A DNA stretch of 64,000 nt from Deltaproteobacteria bacterium (GCA_016937155.1 JAFGWM010000031.1:1-64000); one strand, 5' to 3'. Shown: positions 7,199-16,490, numbered from the stretch's first letter. A program made the numbers and translations. The notes: generated by a model from the sequence alone, not told the origin.

Positions 7199-9570
7199 CT
7201 GCTAGCCCTCCAGTCGCTGATTCGCAGGAGTGATTCAAGGAAACACAGTTTAAATGGTCCATATTTTTCACGTAGTTTTAGCACTCGTGCCAGCCAACTG
7301 AGACCAGTTACAGGATTTTCGCCAAGCTCAAGATAACTTAAATTAATTTTGACGGGTTCTTCCATTAAACTGGAAGTGAGATTAACCCTGGGAAGCTCAT
7401 CACCCTCAAAAACTCCTCTACTGAATTTTATATTTTCAGGAACTGAAAGGTATTCATCAGGTAAACTTCTTACTGAAAGTCTTACTTTTCCATGATGCGC
7501 CACTGCAAGATATGCTGATAAATCACTTTTTCCTGTATCAAGCATTGCAAAACCGCTTACAAGTTCATGTCTGAATCCCTTTCTCTCATATCTGGAAAAG
7601 TGGTTTCGTGGTGCTTTCGCATACAATATAGATGGTGCTGGCTTATTTTGTATGGCATTTTGAAATACTTTATGACTCTTACCCCAGTCATGATATTTTG
7701 CTGATAAAATAAGGTCATCTACTTCATCAGGAATTGATTGACGAAGATTCAGGCAATCAATTAGTTTACTCAGTTCAGTTAATACCTTTTCAGTATGTTC
7801 TGCAATTGTTTCATATGAACCTTTCTGGCAGGATAAAAAGTCTGAAGAATCGTGATCTATATCCTGTTGGGAATTGGTTGTTATTGCATCACATTTATCC
7901 TTTTTAGTTCCTGTAAAACCTTTTTCTGTTGAATATCCTCCCTCGGAAATATCAAGCATTAAGATCATTCCGGGGAAAAAGTTTTTGCCTTTTATCCATT
8001 TTCCATCCTGTAAATCCCATATATAATAATTTTCTGCTTTTAAATTTTTAAGATCTTCAACAGGAACACTAACCAATTCTTCTCTGGCAGGTTGTTCGTC
8101 AGAAAAGATCTTATTTTTAGTATCCCTGTAAAAAACAGTTAGATTTCTGTCATCATTTTCTCTAATGAATGGTGAAACATCAACGTGCATTCCTGTAAGA
8201 TCTGGTGATGTATCAAATAATTCGATAAGATCAATTTTTCTTAATACAGTATAAATTGATCTCGAATTTTCAGGGGGAGCAATATTTGAAATTGAAAAAA
8301 TACCTGTGGATTTAACACTTGCATCAATATTCTCTTTTGATTCGATTATTTCTTCAACATTGTAAGGAAGACACTTTTTTTTGTCACTGGTATCAGGTTC
8401 GATAAAATAAATCCCGGAATCATCATATTCACCATACCTGTTCAGTCTACCTAATCTCTGTATCATTGAAGACCAGGATGAAACATCGCTGACCATATTT
8501 TTTGAGCTTATGTCAATACCTGCTTCAGAAACCTGGGTAGATATACATATTAAATCCGGGTATTTTTCTCTGTTTGTGAGTTTATCAAGAATTTTATTTT
8601 TTTCAGGTGGTCTGAAACGCGAGTGGAGTAAAATAATCTCAGGTTGATTTATAGTTTTATTCTTCTTATACAGTTTAATAATATCTTCATAAAGTATTTG
8701 GGCTCGTTTTACAGTATTGAGTATTACAAGAGTAAGTGTGTTTTTCTCATGAACATCTTCAATAATTTTGGTTGGCAGGGTTTCCATTTTGTAATCTGAA
8801 CAGAAACCATTATTTATTTTTTTTGCATTTATTCTTTTGCTGATTTTTTCGTTTGTTGAGTCATCTTCAGAAAGATTTAAAACATTTTTGGAGGATTTAT
8901 TATCTATTGTATCGATTGAATGGTTTATTGTTGCACTCATCCATATTGATTTGGAAGGTATAATAGTTTTAAAAGTATAATTTCTAAAACCTTCAAGCTG
9001 GGATGAAGTCTGTAGACCTGAGCCCATAAGCTGGATCTCATCAAAAATCCATAGAGAATCGTTATTCAAAAGTCCCATATGAATTGGCCACCTGTATGGT
9101 GACATGCTATAACCTCTGTTCAATGCTCTTGACAGAAGCATATCCTGTGTTCCTACAATAATTGAGTCAAATTCAGGCCATGAATCCCAATCATTATCTA
9201 TTTCGCCACCCATCGAAGTGTATACAGCAACTTTATTAATATCTTCTCTGTTATGTATATTACATTCATTCAAATTTATTTTAAAAAGTATTTCCTGGGC
9301 TATTTTCACTGTCTGTTCAACTAGAACTCTCATTGGAAGGCAATAAATCAATCTGCGTGGAGTTTTTATTCTGGTTTCAAAGTCAGAAAAATTTCTTTTG
9401 TATATCCAAGATGTTATAACGGCTGCGGTTTTTCCAAGGCCGGTGGGAATGTTTATGATATCAGGAAATCCATCGTAGTCTCCAAGATTTTTCTGCCAGG
9501 GAAAGGGATCCTTTCCGGTTACTTCTTTAAAAAAATCACTGTAATCATTGAATTCATAAATTTCAGGCAT
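7195..9570 (-). CDS. cas3: Cas3 helicase-nuclease with C-terminal HD domain
   Basis: A 791-residue Cas3 with the domain order helicase then HD nuclease, as in type I-G. Helicase motifs: Walker A in NIPTGLGKTAAV, DEIQ box in WIFDEIQLMGSG, SAT motif in IWMSATINHS, and motif VI in MIQRLGRLNRYGE. The HD part (from about residue 620) shows the metal ligands in AEHTEK, LSAKYHDWGKSHKVF and VAHHGK. Cas3 unwinds and degrades DNA once Cascade has bound its target. The frame stays open to 9636, but I place the start at the ATG at 9570 (protein MPEIYEF...), because GGAG stands eight bases upstream and the helicase homology starts soon after. The longer form would add a hydrophobic tail untypical of Cas3. 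It is the first gene of the operon. Confidence 0.95.
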   Translation of the reverse strand: MPEIYEFNDYSDFFKEVTGKDPFPWQKNLGDYDGFPDIINIPTGLGKTAAVITSWIYKRNFSDFETRIKTPRRLIYCLPMRVLVEQTVKIAQEILFKINLNECNIHNREDINKVAVYTSMGGEIDNDWDSWPEFDSIIVGTQDMLLSRALNRGYSMSPYRWPIHMGLLNNDSLWIFDEIQLMGSGLQTSSQLEGFRNYTFKTIIPSKSIWMSATINHSIDTIDNKSSKNVLNLSEDDSTNEKISKRINAKKINNGFCSDYKMETLPTKIIEDVHEKNTLTLVILNTVKRAQILYEDIIKLYKKNKTINQPEIILLHSRFRPPEKNKILDKLTNREKYPDLICISTQVSEAGIDISSKNMVSDVSSWSSMIQRLGRLNRYGEYDDSGIYFIEPDTSDKKKCLPYNVEEIIESKENIDASVKSTGIFSISNIAPPENSRSIYTVLRKIDLIELFDTSPDLTGMHVDVSPFIRENDDRNLTVFYRDTKNKIFSDEQPAREELVSVPVEDLKNLKAENYYIWDLQDGKWIKGKNFFPGMILMLDISEGGYSTEKGFTGTKKDKCDAITTNSQQDIDHDSSDFLSCQKGSYETIAEHTEKVLTELSKLIDCLNLRQSIPDEVDDLILSAKYHDWGKSHKVFQNAIQNKPAPSILYAKAPRNHFSRYERKGFRHELVSGFAMLDTGKSDLSAYLAVAHHGKVRLSVRSLPDEYLSVPENIKFSRGVFEGDELPRVNLTSSLMEEPVKINLSYLELGENPVTGLSWLARVLKLREKYGPFKLCFLESLLRISDWRASR

Positions 9571-9701
9571 AATTTTCTCCAGGATATTTTTATTAATTTT
9601 CATATAAAGATAAAAGCAAACTGCTAAAAAAAGCAATCGGTTTTTTTAACAGAGCTAATTTTTACCTTGTTAAAATTATTATATAGCAGGGGACACTTCC
9701 A

Positions 9702-9724
9702 TATAGTGCTAGCGACACACTATA
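9702..9724. repeat. Short inverted repeat beside GGGGACACTTCC, upstream of cas3
   Basis: TATAGTG (9702-9708) and CACTATA (9718-9724) form a perfect 7-bp stem around a 9-base loop. It is preceded on the plus strand by the string ggggacacttcc (9689-9700). It lies where the Rpn-like remnant loses its coding match and in the region that should contain the cas operon promoter. It may be the scar of a small mobile or REP-type element, or an operator. Sequence alone does not decide. Confidence 0.4.
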
Positions 9725-10102
9725 AAATAACTTTTTTTCATTTTTTTTTTGAATTCAAAATTCCAGTAACCTTTTTCTGGTTGTTCAAATAACACGTGAG
9801 AGGTGTAATACATGCATCTTTCCAAAAAATTCTTTCTGTTTTATATTCTGAAGTTCTATGATTATTCTCTTCCCGTCTCCAGTGACACAGTACAGATCAA
9901 AAATTGCAATTCTGTCTTGGGGCGTATGAACAAGTTTTTCCTTATCAATATATTCAAGATCCGTTATAGATTCCTCGAAGCCATCAAGTACAGCATTAAG
10001 GAAATCAATAAGGATTTCGCTGAATAGAGGTCCAAATAATTTCTTGAAACCAAAATCTGTAAAAAAGTCTATATATTTTCCCTCAGTTATTAAATCAGTC
10101 AT
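9709..10102 (-). pseudogene. Broken Rpn/PD-(D/E)XK nuclease-family transposase gene
   Basis: The first 105 codons (10102 down to 9785) encode the start of an Rpn-family protein: FFTDFGFKKLFG near residue 13 is the family's N-terminal signature. RIAIFDLYCVTGDGKRIIIE supplies the Asp and Glu of the PD-(D/E)XK nuclease core, followed by LQN. Full members are usually near 280-300 residues. After EFFGKMHV the frame ends early, but the next frame continues the family pattern (MYYTSHVLFEQPEKGYW) to a stop at 9709. This indicates a frameshift near the T-run at about 9827-9832, followed by loss of the C-terminal half. Rpn proteins promote recombination in Escherichia coli and are common in mobile regions. 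I infer a dead remnant at the edge of the CRISPR-Cas locus. Confidence 0.8.
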
Positions 10103-10265
10103 TTTTAATCCTTTTAGTATGAGCTTTTAAAATCCTTAAAAATAATTCTCTGGAGATTTCTGAAAAAGTTGCAGGATTTTTAGAAATTTCTTTCATTTCA
10201 CATAATGTGTGGTAAAAGCTGAGCGCTTATTGAAATGCTTAATTGTATCTGAAAGGAAGAATCCT

Positions 10266-11429
10266 ATGAGAACCATATTAAAAACAGTAGTAATAACATT
10301 GCTTGTAACCGGTTTGTTTTCTGGTTGTGATAATGATGCATCAGAGATTGATGACTGCGGTAATGGAGAAATAGATGGAGTGGAGGAATGTGACACAGAT
10401 GTCTTTGCTCAGGGAAGTCAGTGCAGTGATTACGGTTATACATCAGGTACTCTCTCATGTGCATCAGACTGTAAAGTTGATTTAACACAGTGCTCCGGAT
10501 TAACCTATTGCGGTAATGGAGAAATAGATGAGGGAGAGGAATGTGACACCGATATATTTTCCCAGGGAAGTCAGTGCAGTGATTACGGTTATGCATCAGG
10601 TACTCTCTCATGTGCGTCGGACTGTAAAGTTGACCTTACACAGTGCTTTGGATCACCTGAGTGCGGTAATGGAGAAATAGATGAGGGAGAGGAATGTGAC
10701 AGTGATGTATTTGCCCACGGGGATTTATGTCTTGATTACGGATTTGGGTATAATCCCGGTATGGTGGCATGTACGTCTGACTGTGTGCTTGATCTTTCCC
10801 CTTGTACAGAAACAGGACAGTGCAGCAATGGTGTGAGAGAAGGAAGTGAAGAATGTGATACCGATGATTTTGGTGAATCCTCCTGTCGGATGCTTGGTTT
10901 TAATGGCGGTGCATTGAGCTGTAATGATGACTGTACGGTGGATATTTCAGGATGTGAAGAAACCGGTATGTGTGGTGATGGCAATCTGGACGAAGGATAT
11001 GAGGAGTGCGATGGAGATTATATGGCTGAAACCACATGTATTGATCTGGGTTACGAAAGAGGAGAACTGAGATGTGATGAATACTGCCATTTTGATGTGG
11101 CATTCTGTGAAGCAGCCGGTATTTGCGGTGATGGTATTTATAATGATGGATATGAAGAATGTGATGGAGATGATTTTAACGGTAAAACCTGCGGGGATTA
11201 TGGTTATACCAACCCTTTGGGATATCTTTTCTGCAGTGATGAATGTGTAATGGATACATCAGGTTGTGAATATGGAAGTTTCTGTGGTGATGGTGTCTAT
11301 GATGAGGATTCAGAGGAATGTGACGGTTCTGATTTGGGTGGGAAAAAGTGTGAGGACTATGGCTACAGTGGAGGTTATTTTGTCTGTACAGAATACTGCA
11401 CTCTTGATGAATCAAATTGTATTCAGTAA
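10266..11429 (+). CDS. Lipoprotein with seven cysteine-rich CGNG...EECD repeats
   Basis: A 387-residue secreted lipoprotein. The start at 10266 gives a classic lipoprotein signal (hydrophobic core ITLLVTGLFSGC, lipobox Cys near residue 19), with AGGAAG six bases upstream; the open frame to its left adds only unlikely residues. The mature part consists of seven modules of about 48-53 residues. Each runs CGNG/CGDG, then EECD, a C.DYGY-like centre, LSC..DC and a final cysteine. This resembles the cysteine-rich repeat typical of Myxococcota surface proteins, and the many paired cysteines imply disulfides outside the cytoplasm. Modules 1-3 are much more alike than 4-7, so the gene has grown by recent duplication. 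No enzyme domain is present; a binding or structural surface role is only a guess. It converges on another lipoprotein gene. Confidence 0.9.
   Translation: MRTILKTVVITLLVTGLFSGCDNDASEIDDCGNGEIDGVEECDTDVFAQGSQCSDYGYTSGTLSCASDCKVDLTQCSGLTYCGNGEIDEGEECDTDIFSQGSQCSDYGYASGTLSCASDCKVDLTQCFGSPECGNGEIDEGEECDSDVFAHGDLCLDYGFGYNPGMVACTSDCVLDLSPCTETGQCSNGVREGSEECDTDDFGESSCRMLGFNGGALSCNDDCTVDISGCEETGMCGDGNLDEGYEECDGDYMAETTCIDLGYERGELRCDEYCHFDVAFCEAAGICGDGIYNDGYEECDGDDFNGKTCGDYGYTNPLGYLFCSDECVMDTSGCEYGSFCGDGVYDEDSEECDGSDLGGKKCEDYGYSGGYFVCTEYCTLDESNCIQ
10356..10661 (+). repeat. Two near-identical 153-bp tandem units inside the lipoprotein gene
   Basis: Units 10356-10508 and 10509-10661 each encode one 51-residue cysteine module and differ at few positions, many of them silent. 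A third, more diverged copy starts at 10662 with the same first 40 or so bases. The unit length is a multiple of three, so gain or loss of a copy keeps the frame. Confidence 0.85.
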
Positions 11430-11434
11430 TAAAT

Positions 11435-11455
11435 ACTGTGTGGTACAGTTTTTTT
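11435..11455 (+). terminator. Weak rho-independent terminator between convergent lipoprotein genes
   Basis: ACTGT (11435-11439) pairs with ACAGT (11445-11449) around a 5-base loop and is followed by six T. It begins six bases after the stop of the plus-strand lipoprotein gene. The stem is short and AT-rich, so strength is doubtful. Confidence 0.4.
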
Positions 11456-11476
11456 AATATCTTCTAAATCTATAAT

Positions 11477-14035
11477 TCAGGGGACCAGATTCGTTGGGGG
11501 AGGAATTTCTCCACCTCCAGGGGAAGATATCCCTGTGAGGCCATCTGAGACGGATACATCCTGAAAACTCATTTTAATTCTACCGTCAGCATAAAGCAGC
11601 AGCTGGGCATGCAGAATATTTGCGGAGTTGTTGTATTCTCTGGTGAGAAATGTGATGCCCCAGAAATCACCTTCGTTATCATCGTTACCTGTGAGTATGT
11701 CGAACTGATCACCTGAGGATATACGGTTCAGGTCATCCCAGAACACAGCAATGATGTGATATGTAAACAGCAGAACATCACTTTCAAAGGGAAGGGAGCT
11801 TTCGGGCATTGTAAATGATATGAATCCGTTTGATGATATGTATACTCTACTGTAGTTGAATCCGTAAAAAGTAAATTCAAAGGGCAGATCCAGGGAAATA
11901 ACTTCATCGTCGTAAACCGGAATGCTATCTACAATATCCCTTGAAAGGACAGTGGCATCCTCAGTGACACTGAGTGTATAGTCGAAAAGCCCTGAAGGGG
12001 TGAATGTCAGAGTGTATCCAGTGAGATCCACACTGGTTCCATCTGCTGTAAATATTTCATAGATGCCGTGTTTTTCAACACAGCTCTCATTTAAAATACA
12101 GTCAGGATCATCGCAGTCGGTTAGACCATCAAGATCATTATCCATGAGATCATCACAGTTCAGTTCAGTTTCACAGTTTTCTGTTCCGAAGCAGTCAGAA
12201 TCATCACAGTCAATGAAACCATCGAGATCATTATCCATAAGATCACTGCAAAGAGAGGTTTCTGTGGTGGCGATTTCCATTATTCTGATGTTGAATGAAT
12301 ACGGGTTTTCCTTAACATATGGTGGATTGGACTTTTCAGCTATAATGTAAACCGGTGTTCCTGAAACAAGGTAAAGTTCAGTGGAGATGTCACCGGATGA
12401 CTGCTGTGAAAACAAAACAGATGATGAATTACTGCAGTCACTTGCCACATAAAGGTTTGTTAGAAAACCGGTATTTTCGAGACTTATCTGGAATGTGGCA
12501 TCAGTGGATGGTGTAAAACTGAAGAATGCATCCACATCGCTATCCTCAAATATTCCAGCATCCCAGTCGTCAGTGAGTCCCTGAAAATTAGAGGTGAATA
12601 TACCACTTGGTGTTTCCATGGCTTTTTCACAACTGTTACCTTCAAAGACCCAAGTGCATCTTCTGGATGTGGTGGATGTGTAATCCACAATACAGATGGT
12701 TCCTTCCTCACAGACGCCTTCTCCCGGATTAGCAGTGCATTCGCTGCCCTCGGTGAGATTATCAACAGTGCTTATGTTTATATTATAGGGGCTGGTGTAT
12801 GCACCATCCCAGCTTTCAAAGTATACATACACGGGGTCCATGGAAGGAACGCGGTAGATGATATTATTTGGGGAGGATGCAATACAGTCAGCAGTGCATT
12901 CAGTTTTTATGCTGATGTTCAGTGGATGACTTCCGGTGTTTTCTATCCAGAGGATATCATTTTCATCGGGGATTATTTCCAGCCATAATTCCGAACCGGA
13001 AGTGGGCAAAATGCATCCTTCACTATAGGGTGTTGCATCAGAAGTCAGGTCGTCAGTAAAATCGGCATTGAAATTACTTCCGTAAAGGTGGAATGGAACT
13101 GAACTGACAATCATGGGATCAGAGCATGTATTACCACTTCCTTGTGGAATACATGAAAAGTTCACGGGAGAGCAGGTGAAGTTTTCATCACAGGATTGGT
13201 GCAGCGTCCACTGGTAGCAGTCTGTTACCACTTCAGTACAATTCCATATTTGTGATCCTTCACACTTTAAGGAGATATTTTCAGGATCACAACTGCTTTC
13301 ACATGGAAGATCACAGATGGAATTGGACTCATCAAGTTCAATACACGTATAGTCTCCGCAACTTTCAAAAGTCCAACCAAGACACTCGTTTTCATCATTT
13401 CTGGTGCATACTTTCCTTGATGCCCCGTCATCACTGCAGGATGAGATTCCTTCAATGGTGCATGGATACTGGCATCCGCTCGCACATACAGCGTTGCCAT
13501 AGCCATCATCAATGCATATTGCGCTCTGTAGTGTACAGTCTTCGGATTTTACCCATCCATTGCAGTCGCTACTGGCTGAACAGACTATTATTTTGTTATC
13601 CTGACAGCGTTTTTCACCCAGAAGACATTCGTCGGGACAGTTTCCGTAACAGTTGCTGATATCAAAATTGCACGATGGGAGGCATTTCAGCAGACCTGAC
13701 TGATATCCAAAATCAGTACAGGAAAGCCCCTGAAATTCTGTACCGTCACATTCCTCGTCTTCATCCACAGTGTTATTACCACAAAGAGGGTTTTGGGGAA
13801 GACACTGGGAAAAGTCAATTGTACAGTCGGAATTGCAGGATAGAGAACCGGATGTAAAACCGGCACTTTCACAGTCTGAATACCTGAACTGGTTTCCGTC
13901 ACATTCCTCCCCGGGATCCAGAAATTTGTTACCGCAGTTCAGGACTGTTCCGCTTTTTCCATCACAACTGCTGATGAAAAGTAACACAACTGCTACAAGG
14001 AAATTCAGATTTTTAAAACCTGCAAAACTACTCAT
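11477..14035 (-). CDS. Large cysteine-rich lipoprotein with MopE-type motifs
   Basis: About 852 residues, predicted surface lipoprotein. The signal region LNFLVAVVLLFISSC ends in a lipobox-like cysteine. I place the start at the ATG at 14035 because it gives a signal of usual length; an ATG at 14068 is also open. Domains in order: two CGN...EECDG modules (residues about 30-130) like those of the convergent neighbour, a stretch of cysteine-rich repeats (130-300), then less cysteine-rich beta-type domains. Two MopE-like motifs follow (DLMDNDLDGFIDCDDSDC and a second copy). The C-terminal 180 residues contain YISSNGFISF and VFWDDLNR, resembling nidogen/NIDO-like secreted domains. The Asp-rich loops suggest calcium binding. 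No catalytic domain was recognised. Convergent arrangement and shared modules suggest a common origin with the gene at 10266. Confidence 0.82.
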   Translation of the reverse strand: MSSFAGFKNLNFLVAVVLLFISSCDGKSGTVLNCGNKFLDPGEECDGNQFRYSDCESAGFTSGSLSCNSDCTIDFSQCLPQNPLCGNNTVDEDEECDGTEFQGLSCTDFGYQSGLLKCLPSCNFDISNCYGNCPDECLLGEKRCQDNKIIVCSASSDCNGWVKSEDCTLQSAICIDDGYGNAVCASGCQYPCTIEGISSCSDDGASRKVCTRNDENECLGWTFESCGDYTCIELDESNSICDLPCESSCDPENISLKCEGSQIWNCTEVVTDCYQWTLHQSCDENFTCSPVNFSCIPQGSGNTCSDPMIVSSVPFHLYGSNFNADFTDDLTSDATPYSEGCILPTSGSELWLEIIPDENDILWIENTGSHPLNISIKTECTADCIASSPNNIIYRVPSMDPVYVYFESWDGAYTSPYNINISTVDNLTEGSECTANPGEGVCEEGTICIVDYTSTTSRRCTWVFEGNSCEKAMETPSGIFTSNFQGLTDDWDAGIFEDSDVDAFFSFTPSTDATFQISLENTGFLTNLYVASDCSNSSSVLFSQQSSGDISTELYLVSGTPVYIIAEKSNPPYVKENPYSFNIRIMEIATTETSLCSDLMDNDLDGFIDCDDSDCFGTENCETELNCDDLMDNDLDGLTDCDDPDCILNESCVEKHGIYEIFTADGTSVDLTGYTLTFTPSGLFDYTLSVTEDATVLSRDIVDSIPVYDDEVISLDLPFEFTFYGFNYSRVYISSNGFISFTMPESSLPFESDVLLFTYHIIAVFWDDLNRISSGDQFDILTGNDDNEGDFWGITFLTREYNNSANILHAQLLLYADGRIKMSFQDVSVSDGLTGISSPGGGEIPPPTNLVP

Positions 14036-14251
14036 GAAACAAAATCCCGGGTTTTTAGGAATCCTCATACATTATTAGCACCGCCTCTATGGGGGCATCA
14101 GTTTTATCTTTATCAGTTTTTCAATATCATGCCATAGTATTTTAAATTATTAAGGAAAATTTTAATTTATAAGCCTTATAAAGATAGTTTTTTGAAACAC
14201 TTATGGATTTTGTTCATTGATTAAAATTTATGAACAGGTAGTCTTCCTCAG

Positions 14252-14740
14252 ATGGAAAAGCCGGATAATAATTTCACTGAGATTTTACTGGGACTGGGTT
14301 CAAATATCGAACCCAGAAGGCAGTATCTCGATGACGCCATTGAAAAACTGGGTATTATCCCGGACTGTGAGATTGTCAGAAAAAGCAGTATCCGGGAGAC
14401 TGCTCCACTAGGACCTGGAACACACAATTATCTGAATATGGCTGTACTGATGAACGTTATGAAAATTTCTCCGGAAGAATTTTTAAAATATATTCATAAT
14501 ATTGAAAATTATCTGGGACGTGTGAGGACTGTGAGATGGGGGGACAGGACTGTGGATATTGATATTCTTTTCTGGGGAAATGCTGCTATCAGAAGTGAAA
14601 ATCTCATCATACCTCACCCTCAGCTTCAGTACAGAAAATTTGTTTTGGATCCACTTTATGAAATTGTACCTTATCTGATTCATCCGGTTCTTTTAAAATC
14701 AGTTTCAGAACTGAGAAGTGAGCTTTATAATGAATCTTAA
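14252..14740 (+). CDS. folK: 2-amino-4-hydroxy-6-hydroxymethyldihydropteridine pyrophosphokinase
   Basis: A 162-residue FolK, which transfers pyrophosphate from ATP to 6-hydroxymethyl-dihydropterin in folate synthesis in the cytoplasm. Family motifs are all visible: LLGLGSNIEPR at the N-terminus, SSIRETAPLG near residue 47, and the catalytic loop with GDRTVDIDILFWG near 105, where the two Asp bind magnesium. IIPHPQLQYRKFVLDPL follows. Length is normal. It is the first gene of a plus-strand run; its end overlaps the next gene, nadE, by 11 bp, so the two are probably translated from one message. The 216-bp gap upstream (14036-14251) separates it from the divergently read lipoprotein gene and should hold promoters for both, but I see no clear -35/-10 pair there. 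Confidence 0.96.
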   Translation: MEKPDNNFTEILLGLGSNIEPRRQYLDDAIEKLGIIPDCEIVRKSSIRETAPLGPGTHNYLNMAVLMNVMKISPEEFLKYIHNIENYLGRVRTVRWGDRTVDIDILFWGNAAIRSENLIIPHPQLQYRKFVLDPLYEIVPYLIHPVLLKSVSELRSELYNES

Positions 14741-16490
14741 AATTGCTATGAATTCATTTGATCCCTGGCCCGGTGAAATTGAAAAAAACAGGGATGCAAT
14801 TATTTCTGAAATACTTGTTCAGAAGAAAAAAAACACTGATTTGCTGATATTTCCCGAAATGGCTCTTGGGGGTTACTGCCTGGGGGATCTTCACAAGGAT
14901 GAATCATTTATTGAGAGGCAAAAAAAGGCCCTTGGTGAAATAGTTGCCGCAAGCAGCGGGATCACCATAGTGCTTGGTCTTACTGTTCAGGGCATGGATT
15001 CACAGAGAATGTCAGATGGCAGTCCTGCGAGATATAATGGATATGCTGTTATTTCAGATGGTGAAGTTATCGCTATGGGAAAGAAAACCCTCCTTGTGGA
15101 TGAGGGTGTTTTAGAGGACTCCAGATATTTTCTTCTGGGAGATGAAAAGGAAATCAATACTGTTGAAATAACCGTCAGAGGAGAAAAAATAAAAGCCGGT
15201 GTTTTAGTATGTCAGGATATGTGGGATGATTTTTCCCGTGTTCATGTAGCTGAAACTCTTAAGAAAAAGGGTGCCTCCTTCCTTATTGTCATCAACAGCA
15301 GTCCGTTTTACGTGGGTAAGCTTTCCAGAAGAATCGACACTGCTTTAAGGAGAGTTTCCGAAACAGGTCTTCAGTTGGTTTATGTTAATGCATCGGGTAT
15401 TCAGGATATAGGCAAGAATATTGTTATCTTTGATGGTAGAAGTTTCGCAGTTACTCCACAAAGTGTGATCATTCAGCGGGGTTTTACAGATGAATCTCTG
15501 GAATTTGAAATGTCTACCAGTGCTTTTGTTGAAAAACTTCCTTCATATACGGTTAAGGAGGATATAGCTGTATTAAGTGATGCTCTGATTTACACTCTCA
15601 GAGAGTTTTTCAGAAGAAGCAAGGTGTTTTCAGGTGCAGTAATCGGACTCAGCGGGGGAATAGACAGTGCGCTTGATGCACTTCTCCTCAGCCGCGCACT
15701 GGGATCAGACAAACTTCTGTGTGTGAATATGCCCGGAAAGTATAACAGCACCACCACCAGAAGTATTGCCTCGAGGATTGCCATGGCTCTTGAATGCACC
15801 TATATGATTCATCCCATTCAGGAAATTGTGGATTTGAAAAAAAGGCTGCTGATTGAATCTTTAGGTAGTGTGAAGGATATCACCATGGAAAATCTCCAGG
15901 CTAGAATTCGTGGCAGTATTTTAATGGAGTATAGCCAGGAAACAAATTACATGGTGATTGGAAATGGTAATAAAACCGAATTTCAAAGGGGATATGCAAC
16001 CCTTTACGGTGATATTCTCGGGGCGGTTATGCCTCTTGGTGATGTTCCTAAACTGAAAGTTTTTGAGCTGGCCCGCCATCTGGATCCGGATTATGAAATT
16101 CTTCCAGAGGAAATTTTTTCAATAAAACCAAGTGCAGAACTCAGTGTAAACCATAATGTGGATGAAAATCAGGGTGATCCCTTTGATTATTATGTTGAAA
16201 GTCCTCTTGGAGTGGAACTGATTGAACGCAATGCTGATGAAATTGAACTGGTGGAAAAATTCAGAAAGAAAACTCTGAGCAGTGACATATGGGTTAGTGA
16301 TCCCCAAGGCAAAACAGTGTATGATAAATTCACCCCCGATGAATTTAGTGGATATATTCGTGGCCTTATAAGTGCCATCAGGGGTTCATACTTTAAAAGA
16401 GTCCAGGCACCGCCTATTCCAGTGGTGAGTCCAAGGGCATTTGGTCTGGATTTCAGAGAAAGTCTGTTTATTCCTCCAGGAGTAAAGTAA
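14730..16490 (+). CDS. nadE: Glutamine-dependent NAD+ synthetase
   Basis: A 586-residue two-domain enzyme making NAD+ from deamido-NAD+, ATP and glutamine. The N-terminal nitrilase-fold amidase (about 1-260) has its Glu-Lys-Cys triad in LLIFPEMALGGY, GKKTLLVDEG and GVLVCQDMWDD. The C-terminal synthetase (about 280-586) has the P-loop SGGIDSALDALL and the downstream GNGNKTE segment. Ammonia made in the first domain would travel to the second. I choose the ATG at 14730 over a GTG at 14718 because the product then begins MNLKIAMNS, as homologues do, and GTGAG lies upstream. It overlaps folK by 11 bp. The sensor kinase gene follows after 21 bp. Confidence 0.95.
   Translation: MNLKIAMNSFDPWPGEIEKNRDAIISEILVQKKKNTDLLIFPEMALGGYCLGDLHKDESFIERQKKALGEIVAASSGITIVLGLTVQGMDSQRMSDGSPARYNGYAVISDGEVIAMGKKTLLVDEGVLEDSRYFLLGDEKEINTVEITVRGEKIKAGVLVCQDMWDDFSRVHVAETLKKKGASFLIVINSSPFYVGKLSRRIDTALRRVSETGLQLVYVNASGIQDIGKNIVIFDGRSFAVTPQSVIIQRGFTDESLEFEMSTSAFVEKLPSYTVKEDIAVLSDALIYTLREFFRRSKVFSGAVIGLSGGIDSALDALLLSRALGSDKLLCVNMPGKYNSTTTRSIASRIAMALECTYMIHPIQEIVDLKKRLLIESLGSVKDITMENLQARIRGSILMEYSQETNYMVIGNGNKTEFQRGYATLYGDILGAVMPLGDVPKLKVFELARHLDPDYEILPEEIFSIKPSAELSVNHNVDENQGDPFDYYVESPLGVELIERNADEIELVEKFRKKTLSSDIWVSDPQGKTVYDKFTPDEFSGYIRGLISAIRGSYFKRVQAPPIPVVSPRAFGLDFRESLFIPPGVK

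Noticed and set aside
1-9570. Assignment of the cas genes to type I-B, I-C or III
   Set aside because: Csx17, Csb1, Csb2, the Cas4-Cas1 fusion and C-terminal HD in Cas3 together are specific to type I-G; there is no separate cas6, no cas10, and no cas8b/c pattern.
10193-11457. Several antisense and shifted frames across the cysteine-rich lipoprotein gene (such as 10264-10611 and 11176-11415)
   Set aside because: His/Leu/Pro-rich or Arg-rich products are typical shadows of Asp/Cys-rich coding repeats; no ribosome sites or family motifs.
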